DNA of 27,658 nucleotides from an uncultured Muribaculaceae bacterium (GTDB lineage Bacteria; Bacteroidota; Bacteroidia; Bacteroidales; Muribaculaceae). Every line of letters starts with the position of its first letter. Within the stretch, counting starts at the first letter, position 1. Under the pieces are notes generated by a model. It saw only the letters and a list, made by a program, of their open reading frames with translations, ran no database searches and was not told the DNA's origin. Below, in pieces: positions 15,323 through 22,409 of this stretch. Where the stretch lies: positions 1 to 27,658 of the forward strand of contig CAJUBM010000025.1 in assembly GCA_910584735.1 (NCBI GenBank), written 5' to 3'. The position numbers and the translations under genes were made by a program.

Positions 15323-17233
15323 ATGAAACATCGTTTTACACCCGCGCTGTTAATCGGAGCCGCCCTAATGGCAGCAATGCCTGCAACGGCCTCCATCCCG
15401 TCCAGTTACCAGATAACACCCGGAGAGGGAGCGGAAGTAGCCGAACTCAAGACTATAGAAATCTACATGCCTACCGAGGAGGACGTGTTCTCCTATCCAA
15501 CGCCCGACATAAAGGTTAACGGTGAGCCTGTGGCGGTGACACACGCCACATCGGGAGATTCCAGCGATCGCCTTACCTACACTCTTACACAACCGATTAC
15601 CGAAGCCGGAGACTACGCTATAGTTATCGGCGCGGAATCGTTCTACTACGGATGGTACGAGATTGACAACTCCGAGATTTCATGGAACATAAAGGTAAAA
15701 TCATCCGGGCCTGTAACTCCAACGATTCCCGACAAACCCTACGACAACCCGGGCGTGATGATGGAGCCGGCACAAGGGGAGGTGACGAGCCTCGACCAGT
15801 TCAATATCGACTTCGAGAACGTGTTCATGGTGGATTTCAACCCCTCAAAGAAATCCACGCTGATAGACAATGCAACGGGTGAGACAGTGGCCCTCGGCAC
15901 CGGCAGTGACGGCGCAGGGACATCGGGCATGCTAATAACCCTTGACAAGACAATAACCACCCCCGGCTCATACACTCTCATAGTCCCCGAAGGAGCCTTC
16001 TACGACTATATGACCGACGATGACCTTCCCGAATGTAAGTTCCTATATACCATAAAGGAAAGCGAGCAACCGCCTGTTGAAGAGCCGGAGAATGTTACCG
16101 CCGTGCCGGCAGACGGCACCACCGTCACCGAACTCACCGAGGTAACCGTCACTTACGATGATTTCGATGTGATATACCTCCGCTCCACCCCTCAGATTGA
16201 TGTCACCGATGCCTCCGGCGCAGTGGTAGCCTCCGGCACACTCGACCGTGCCACCCTCCAGGCCAATGCCGTAAAGGTGGTGTTCGACAACGCCGTGACT
16301 GCAAACGGAGAATATACCGTCACCATACCCAAGAACGTGGTACTCCTCGGAGAGGACGACCAGCGCTTTGCCCGCACCGTGACACTGAAATACACCGTCA
16401 AAGGCATAGAAATTCCCCCTCTGTTCGAGAACAAGGGCGTTATTATAGACCCCGAGCAGGGTCTGGCCTCCTACCTCGAATCATTCACCCTCACTTTCAC
16501 CGAGGTACAGCTTCCCGACATAAACTACACCAAGAAAATCGAACTTATCGACCAGGCTACCAATACGGTTGTGGCTACCGGCAAGGCCTCCACCGGAGCG
16601 GTGATAAACCAGCTTCTGATCGACCTTGACCATCCTGTTACAGACGCAGGCACCTACGTGCTTACCTGCCCCGAAGGCACCTTCTACAACGGAGGCTCAT
16701 GGGAAGAGGAAGACCTGCCCGAATTCAAATTCCTCTACGTGCTCGACGGCAAGGGTGACAAACCCATAGAGCATCCCGATAACGTGTATGCCAGCCCCGA
16801 ACCCGGCGAAGTGGCCGGCCCTCTGTCGGTGGTAACACTGATATTCCCCGATGTGAACGCCGTGTACAAACACGATGACGAAGGGATAAAACTCACCGAT
16901 GCCCAGGGACAGGAAGTTGCCACAGGCTCGCTGTCGTTAGGAGAATATGCCAACGAAATGGACATCCGCCTGCGTCCCGAGATAAACCAGGCAGGTGAAT
17001 TTACCCTCACCATCCCGGCACGTGCCATGATTCTCGGCGACATGAAGGATGCCGTATTCTCCTCTTCCCTGGAGATAAAATATACCATCACCCCCACCGG
17101 CGTAACCCTTATCGAGGTTGACGGCGACACAACGGGCACCATCTACGACCTGCGTGGCATCCCGGCCGACAAATCCAACCTCGTCCCCGGCAACGTCTAC
17201 ATCGTCAACGGCAAGAAAGTGCTTGTGAAATAA
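15323..17233 (+). CDS. Exported protein with five alternating ~115-aa beta-rich modules and a sorting-like tail
   Basis: The 636-aa product has a signal peptide (residues 1-23, ending MPATAS). Five modules follow at about residues 31, 142, 257, 370 and 487. Modules 2 and 4 resemble each other (VMMEPAQGEVTSL versus VIIDPEQGLASYL, both ending DLPE-K-FLY). Modules 3 and 5, and more weakly 1, form the other type (VTAVPADGTTVTEL versus VYASPEPGEVAGPL). The pattern is A-B-A-B-A. They look Ig-like or all-beta, but I do not recognise a named family. The tail (TIYDLRGIP, NVYIVNGKKVLVK) resembles the short C-terminal beta-strand motifs of Bacteroidales surface proteins. A cell-surface structural or adhesive role is inferred. 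It has its own promoter. Confidence 0.8.
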   Translation: MKHRFTPALLIGAALMAAMPATASIPSSYQITPGEGAEVAELKTIEIYMPTEEDVFSYPTPDIKVNGEPVAVTHATSGDSSDRLTYTLTQPITEAGDYAIVIGAESFYYGWYEIDNSEISWNIKVKSSGPVTPTIPDKPYDNPGVMMEPAQGEVTSLDQFNIDFENVFMVDFNPSKKSTLIDNATGETVALGTGSDGAGTSGMLITLDKTITTPGSYTLIVPEGAFYDYMTDDDLPECKFLYTIKESEQPPVEEPENVTAVPADGTTVTELTEVTVTYDDFDVIYLRSTPQIDVTDASGAVVASGTLDRATLQANAVKVVFDNAVTANGEYTVTIPKNVVLLGEDDQRFARTVTLKYTVKGIEIPPLFENKGVIIDPEQGLASYLESFTLTFTEVQLPDINYTKKIELIDQATNTVVATGKASTGAVINQLLIDLDHPVTDAGTYVLTCPEGTFYNGGSWEEEDLPEFKFLYVLDGKGDKPIEHPDNVYASPEPGEVAGPLSVVTLIFPDVNAVYKHDDEGIKLTDAQGQEVATGSLSLGEYANEMDIRLRPEINQAGEFTLTIPARAMILGDMKDAVFSSSLEIKYTITPTGVTLIEVDGDTTGTIYDLRGIPADKSNLVPGNVYIVNGKKVLVK

Positions 17234-17284
17234 TCCACAGCCTCACCGGCAGCCGTCCGGGTAGCCCCTCTTCACCCTCCGCCA

Positions 17285-17321
17285 CAACGGCGCCCCGCCT
17301 TTTTGAGGCGAGGCGCCGTTG
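17285..17321 (+). terminator. GC-rich hairpin, possible terminator
   Basis: CAACGGCGCC pairs with GGCGCCGTTG, and after one C-A mismatch CGCCT pairs with AGGCG around TTTTG. The stem is stable but no T-run follows, so termination strength is uncertain. The 17234-17543 gap otherwise holds only the promoter for the glycogen operon. Confidence 0.5.
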
Positions 17322-17393
17322 TCCCATAGTCCTACCCGTCCCTCCCCACTCTAATCACTTTTGTTGAATTTTCTATAAATTTTAGTTAATTGC

Positions 17394-17424
17394 TTTGTTT
17401 TTAATGAAATTTGTCGTAGATTCG
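17394..17424 (+). promoter_or_regulatory. Putative promoter of the glycogen operon
   Basis: TTTG (17394-17397) is followed after exactly 19 nt by TAGATTCG (17417-17424), one mismatch from TAnnTTTG. This gives a leader of about 110 nt before the ATG at 17544, in an AT-rich stretch. Confidence 0.5.
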
Positions 17425-17543
17425 TAGTCAAAATACAACCCTTGATTTTTTATTACTGTAACAGGCCGGTGCTTTGCCGATACTTTATCACGACCCGCAC
17501 CGCCCACATCCTTTTGAATTAAATCTTAATTTTATACCTGTCA

Positions 17544-19487
17544 ATGAGTTACCTTAAATTTGACAAGAACTTGCTGATAAACCTGGAGCAATCGCTTCCC
17601 AAAGAGATTCTCCGAACCAATCAGGCAGGCGCTTATCACTGTACTTCCATTGTAGGATGCAACACCCGCAAACAGCACGGCTTACTCGTAGTCCCCATCG
17701 GGGATGAGGAATACAAGCCCCATGTGCTGCTGTCATCGCTCGATGAGACGGTGATACAGCACGGAGCCTCATTCAACCTGGGGATACATCGCTACCAGGG
17801 TGGCGTCTACAGCCCCAACGGACACAAATATATCCGTGAATTCGACTGCGAGTCAGTGCCCCGCACAACCTACCGCGTAGGGGGAGTAATCCTCACCAAG
17901 GAGAAAATATTCATCCAGCATGAGAACCGCATCCTCATCCGCTACACACTGGTGGAGGCACATTCACCGACAACCCTCCAGTTCCGCCCGTTCCTCGCCT
18001 TCCGCGACGTCCACGCCCTCTGCATCGCCAACGACCGGCTCAACACAGAGTGCCGCCCGGTTGCCAACGGCGTGGCCTGCTGCCTCTACGAGGGGTACCC
18101 CACCCTGTTCATGCAACTCACCAAGAAACCGGAGTTCGTGTTCGACCCCCACTGGTACAACAACATCGAATATGTCAAAGACCTGGATCGCGGCGTACCC
18201 TACTGCGAAGACCTGTGGGTGCCGGGATATTTCGAGGTGAAGATAAAGAAAGGGGAGACCATAATCTTCTCCGCAGGTCTTTCGGAAGTCAGCACACGCT
18301 CCCTGCCGAAGATGTACGAGGCGGAGATCGCATCGCGCACATGCCGCACATCGTTCTACAACTGCCTCAAGAACGCCGCCAAGCAACTCTACCTCAAAAA
18401 GGGGGAGAAGGAATACATGCTCTCGGGCTATCCATGGGGCAAGGTGCTGGCGCGAAATACGTTCATGTCGCTTCCCGGCAACACCATAGCAATAAACCAC
18501 CGCGAGGATTTCGAACGCATAATGGGCACCGCCATCGCGTCACTGACACGGTATATGGACACCCTGCACGACTCACGCTCGATCCACGGCATAGACCAGC
18601 CCGACATCCCCGTATGGGCCATATGGGCAATCCAGCAATATGCCAAGGCATACGGCATGCCTAATGCCGCCGAACGCTACTCACAGATTGTCGCCGACCT
18701 TATCGACTTCATACTCCGGGGGACACATCCGAGACTCAGACTGGCCGAGAACGGCCTCCTGGCAACGGACGGCTCCCTGTCACCCGCATCATGGATGAAC
18801 GCGGTATGGGACGGTCGTCCCGTGATACACCGCACGGGATTCCTCGTAGAGCTTAACGCCCTGTGGTATAACGCCCTGATGTTCGCAGCCGAACTTACCA
18901 AGGACAACTCTTCTCTCGAAGAGCGCCGCAGCCGGTGGCTCGACACCGCAGCCAAGGCCGGAGAGGCCTTCGTGCCCGTATTCCTCAACGAATACGGCTA
19001 TCTCTACGACTGGGTAGACGGCAATTATTCCGACCCCTCGGTACGCCCCAATATGGCGATAGCAATCGGACTTGACTACACTCCTTTGGACCGCCGCCAA
19101 CGCAAAGGCGTCCTTGACGTGGTGACCCGCGAACTGCTCACCCCCAAGGGGCTGCGCACACTCTCTCCGAAGAGCTACGGCTACCGTCCATTCTACCTCG
19201 GCTCCCCACAGGAGCGCGAACAGGCCCTGCACAACGGCCCTGCACGTCCCTGGCTCATCGGATTCTATGCCGATGCATACCTGAAGGTGTTCGGCCTGAG
19301 CGGCGTAAGCTACATCGACCGTATGCTCATAGGCTTCGAAGAGGAGATGTCGCAGGGATGCATAGGCTCGCTGTCGCAGCTTTACGACGGCAACCCTCCC
19401 TTCTCGGGACGCGGAGCCATATCACACGCCACGAACATAGCCGAGGTGCTACGCACCATACGTACCCTCAAGAAATACGACTCCTGA
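17544..19487 (+). CDS. Glycogen debranching enzyme-like protein (GH133 / amylo-alpha-1,6-glucosidase family)
   Basis: The 647-aa product has the N-terminal bis-domain signature (EILRTNQAGAYHCTSIVGCN followed by TRKQHGLLVVP) and a C-terminal alpha-toroid catalytic region. There the family motif I know as RDTFIALPG reads ARNTFMSLPG, with Asn at residue 305. The DxxxW motif is kept (QPDIPVWAIWAIQQYAK, D354), as is VELNALWYNAL. Near the C-terminus LSQLYDGNPPF has Gln612 where I recall SE-I/L-(F/Y)-D with a glutamate. The known family role is hydrolysis of alpha-1,6 branch stubs in glycogen. The substitutions raise doubt about catalysis. It is first in a three-gene operon, with 32 nt to the GT4 gene. 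Confidence 0.88.
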   Translation: MSYLKFDKNLLINLEQSLPKEILRTNQAGAYHCTSIVGCNTRKQHGLLVVPIGDEEYKPHVLLSSLDETVIQHGASFNLGIHRYQGGVYSPNGHKYIREFDCESVPRTTYRVGGVILTKEKIFIQHENRILIRYTLVEAHSPTTLQFRPFLAFRDVHALCIANDRLNTECRPVANGVACCLYEGYPTLFMQLTKKPEFVFDPHWYNNIEYVKDLDRGVPYCEDLWVPGYFEVKIKKGETIIFSAGLSEVSTRSLPKMYEAEIASRTCRTSFYNCLKNAAKQLYLKKGEKEYMLSGYPWGKVLARNTFMSLPGNTIAINHREDFERIMGTAIASLTRYMDTLHDSRSIHGIDQPDIPVWAIWAIQQYAKAYGMPNAAERYSQIVADLIDFILRGTHPRLRLAENGLLATDGSLSPASWMNAVWDGRPVIHRTGFLVELNALWYNALMFAAELTKDNSSLEERRSRWLDTAAKAGEAFVPVFLNEYGYLYDWVDGNYSDPSVRPNMAIAIGLDYTPLDRRQRKGVLDVVTRELLTPKGLRTLSPKSYGYRPFYLGSPQEREQALHNGPARPWLIGFYADAYLKVFGLSGVSYIDRMLIGFEEEMSQGCIGSLSQLYDGNPPFSGRGAISHATNIAEVLRTIRTLKKYDS

Positions 19488-19519
19488 AACATTCCTCCCT
19501 GGCATAAAACACTCACACA

Positions 19520-20779
19520 ATGAAAGCATTAATGTTCGGGTGGGAATTCCCGCCCCATATCCTCGGCGGACTCGGCACCGCATCCTTCGGCCTGACCAAA
19601 GGTATGTGGGAGTGCGGCGACATGGATATAACCTTTGTAATACCAAAGCCATTCGGCGATGAAGACCGCGAGTTCGCACACATAATAGGCGCCTCCCAGA
19701 CCCCCGTGGCCTGGCGAGACGTAAGCCGCGACTACGTGGAAAGCCGCATAGGAAAGGTAATGGATCCCGACCTCTACTTCCGCCTGCGCGACCACATATA
19801 TGCCGACTTCAACTATATGCGCACCAACGACCTGGGATGCATCGAATTCTCAGGCCGCTACCCCGACAACCTGCTGGAGGAAATCAACAACTACTCCATC
19901 GTGGCCGGCGTGATAGCCCGTACGGTAGACTTCGACATAATCCATTCCCACGACTGGCTCACTTACCCGGCCGGAATACATGCCAAACAGGTAACAGGCA
20001 AACCGCTGGTAATCCACGTACACGCCACTGACTACGACCGCTCGCGCGGCAACGTAAACCCCACGGTGTTCTCAATAGAGAAGGACGGCATGACACAGGC
20101 CGACCATATAATCACCGTCTCCGACCTCACGCGCCGCACCGTTATCGAGAAATACGGCATAGACCCCGCAAAGGTTACGACGGTACATAACGCGGTGACA
20201 CCCCTGTCGGAAGAATACCTGAACGTGGAGGTGACCAAGCCCAAGGACAAGATTGTGACTTTCCTCGGACGTATCACCATGCAGAAGGGTCCGGAATACT
20301 TCGTGGAGACCGCCGCACGGGTGCTGAAGAACAACCGCAACGTGCGCTTCGTCATGGCCGGTTCGGGCGATATGATGAACAAGATGATAAACCTCGCAGC
20401 CGAGCGCGGCATTGCCGACCGCTTCCACTTCCCCGGATTCCAGAAAGGGAAGCAGGTCTACGAGATGCTCAAAGCATCGGACGTCTATGTAATGCCCTCG
20501 GTTTCGGAGCCATTCGGCATCTCCCCGCTCGAAGCGATGCAGATGGGAGTCCCCTCAATCATCTCGAAACAAAGCGGATGTGCCGAAATCCTGTCAAACG
20601 TTATCAAGACCGATTATTGGGACGTTGACGCCATGGCCGATGCAATCTATTCAATCATCTCATATCCGGCCATGTACAAACAACTGCGCGAGGACGGCCT
20701 GCACGAAGTCAACCAGATTACCTGGGACAAGGCCGGGAAGAAGGTAATCGACATATACCACAAAGTCCTCGGCTACTAA
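19520..20779 (+). CDS. GT4 family glycosyltransferase, glycogen synthase-like
   Basis: The 419-aa GT-B fold enzyme begins ALMFGWEFPPHILGGLGTAS, with the glycine-rich donor-site loop of glycogen/starch synthases and their relatives. It has HSHDWL in the N-terminal domain and VSEPFGISPLEAM with the E-x7-E pair (E330, E338) in the C-terminal domain. All expected active-site motifs look intact. The likely reaction is extension of an alpha-1,4-glucan from a nucleotide-glucose donor, judged from the operon with debranching and GH57 enzymes. The donor (ADP- or UDP-glucose) cannot be told from sequence. It is the only one of the three operon enzymes without a suspicious active-site change. Confidence 0.9.
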   Translation: MKALMFGWEFPPHILGGLGTASFGLTKGMWECGDMDITFVIPKPFGDEDREFAHIIGASQTPVAWRDVSRDYVESRIGKVMDPDLYFRLRDHIYADFNYMRTNDLGCIEFSGRYPDNLLEEINNYSIVAGVIARTVDFDIIHSHDWLTYPAGIHAKQVTGKPLVIHVHATDYDRSRGNVNPTVFSIEKDGMTQADHIITVSDLTRRTVIEKYGIDPAKVTTVHNAVTPLSEEYLNVEVTKPKDKIVTFLGRITMQKGPEYFVETAARVLKNNRNVRFVMAGSGDMMNKMINLAAERGIADRFHFPGFQKGKQVYEMLKASDVYVMPSVSEPFGISPLEAMQMGVPSIISKQSGCAEILSNVIKTDYWDVDAMADAIYSIISYPAMYKQLREDGLHEVNQITWDKAGKKVIDIYHKVLGY

Positions 20780-20827
20780 CCCCGAGAATCCACACTAACC
20801 CCAAAATAAACTCCAGCAAAAATAGAT

Positions 20828-22279
20828 ATGAAAGCTATCTGCTTCTATTTCCAGATACACCAGCCGTTCCGCCTGAAACGCTACCGCTTCTTCAACATAG
20901 GCAACGACCATTATTATTATGACGACTTCGCCAACGACGACATCATAACCCGCATAGCCCACCGCTCATATATCCCCGCCGCAGAGAGCCTGCTGCGCAT
21001 GATAGAGGACACCAAGGGAGCCTTCCGCTGCGCCATATCAATCTCCGGCGTGGCCCTGGAGCAGTGCGAGCAGTATGTGCCCGAGTTCGTTGACCTCCTG
21101 CGCAAACTCGCCAAGACGGGCAGGTGCGAGTTCCTGGCCGAGACCTACGACCATTCGCTGGCATCGCTGTCCGACCCCGAGGAATTCCGTGTGCAGGTCG
21201 ACCTCCATCGCGAAAAAATCAAAAGCCTCTTAGGTGTTACCCCCAAAGTGTTCCGTAATACCGAGCTTATCTACGCCGACGAACTCGCCCCGCAGATCTA
21301 CGCCATGGGCTTCAAGGGATGTATCACAGAAGGGGCGAAGCACATCCTCGGTTGGAAGTCGCCCAACTACCTCTACAGCGCCGCCTCACAGCCCAAGCTG
21401 AAACTGCTGCTTAAGAACGACAAGCTTTCGGAGGACATCACAAACCGTTTCTCCAACACCTCCTGGAACGAATACCCCCTCACCGCCGACAAATACATCG
21501 GCTGGATTGCCGACACCCCGCAGGAGGAACAGATTTTCAACCTGTTCATGAACTTGGAGACCTTCGGCGAGTTCCAGCAGCGCGAAAGCGGCATCTTCCA
21601 GTTCCTTGAGGCGCTTCCCCGCTTCGCGGCAGAACGCGGCGTGGAATTCCTCACACCCACCGAGGCCGTGAAACTGCTCAAACCCGTGGCCGAACTCTCC
21701 ATCGTACACCCCATATCGTGGGCCGACGAGGCCCGTGACACCACGGCATGGCTCGGCAACCGACTGCAGAACGAGGCGTTCGCCAAGCTCTACTCCGTGG
21801 CCGAGCGTGTGCGCCTGTGCGACAACCGTATGCTCAAACAGGACTGGGGACGCCTCCAGGCATCGGACCATCTGTTCTACATGTCGACCAAACATTTCTC
21901 CGATGGCGCCGCGCATGCCAACTTCTCACCCTACGAGACTCCCTACGAGGCGTTCACCAACTACATGAACGTGCTGTCCGACTTCATCGTGCGCGTGGAA
22001 GAGCAATATCCCATGTCGGTAGACAACGAGGAACTCAACGGCCTCCTCACCACAATCCGCAACCAGGCCGCCGAAATCGACACCCTCAAGAAAGAGGTTT
22101 CATCCTACCGCACCGATCTCGAACACCTTGATGAGGAACACCTCCTGCGCCGCCCCGATCCCAAGCCTGAAAAAGAGGCTAAACCCGCCAAACCGGCAAA
22201 GGCAGAGAAAGCCCCCAAGGCTCCCCGCAAGGCATGTGTCCGCAAAACCACGGCCAAAAAGTCCGAAACCAAGGAATGA
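20828..22279 (+). CDS. Glycoside hydrolase family 57 protein
   Basis: The 483-aa product has GH57 motif 1 (FYFQIHQPFRLK, residues 6-17), motif 2-like ETYDHSLASL and motif 3 with the nucleophile (RNTELIYADE, E146). Motif 4 reads FMNLETFGEFQ, with Asn at residue 242 where the family's acid/base Asp is expected (D-x-E-x-F-G). ISWADEARDTTAWLGN and SDHLFYMSTKHFSDGAAH are familiar from Bacteroidota GH57 proteins. A short coiled coil (residues ~405-437) precedes a Lys/Pro/Ala-rich tail (residues ~440-483), probably disordered. The known role is hydrolysis or transfer of alpha-1,4-glucan. Loss of the acid/base would make it weak or non-hydrolytic. It ends the operon 49 nt before a perfect palindrome. 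Confidence 0.9.
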   Translation: MKAICFYFQIHQPFRLKRYRFFNIGNDHYYYDDFANDDIITRIAHRSYIPAAESLLRMIEDTKGAFRCAISISGVALEQCEQYVPEFVDLLRKLAKTGRCEFLAETYDHSLASLSDPEEFRVQVDLHREKIKSLLGVTPKVFRNTELIYADELAPQIYAMGFKGCITEGAKHILGWKSPNYLYSAASQPKLKLLLKNDKLSEDITNRFSNTSWNEYPLTADKYIGWIADTPQEEQIFNLFMNLETFGEFQQRESGIFQFLEALPRFAAERGVEFLTPTEAVKLLKPVAELSIVHPISWADEARDTTAWLGNRLQNEAFAKLYSVAERVRLCDNRMLKQDWGRLQASDHLFYMSTKHFSDGAAHANFSPYETPYEAFTNYMNVLSDFIVRVEEQYPMSVDNEELNGLLTTIRNQAAEIDTLKKEVSSYRTDLEHLDEEHLLRRPDPKPEKEAKPAKPAKAEKAPKAPRKACVRKTTAKKSETKE

Positions 22280-22328
22280 AGCCCCTGCCTGCTGTCAGAT
22301 AGAACCTGACACCGGCAGTCTCTATTAA

Positions 22329-22384
22329 CCATTATAAATTTAGGGGATATGTCTGATCAGACATATCCCCTAAATTTATAATGG
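22329..22384. terminator. Perfect 56-bp palindrome between convergent genes, likely bidirectional terminator
   Basis: The 28-bp arm (22329-22356, starting CCATTATAAATTTAGGGG) is followed with no spacer by its exact reverse complement (22357-22384). The centre is TGATCA. It lies between the stop of the GH57 gene and the stop of the minus-strand 948-aa gene, which suits termination from both sides. The right flank TTTATAATGGCGC resembles the TTTATAGTGGCGCC of the dispersed repeats. Confidence 0.85.
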
Positions 22385-22409
22385 CGCTAAAAACTATTAC
22401 AAGCTATGG

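Noticed and set aside
22140..22279. Repetitive Lys/Pro/Ala codons at the end of the GH57 gene as a DNA repeat or CRISPR-like array
   Set aside because: Units are irregular and short; they simply encode a low-complexity protein tail.
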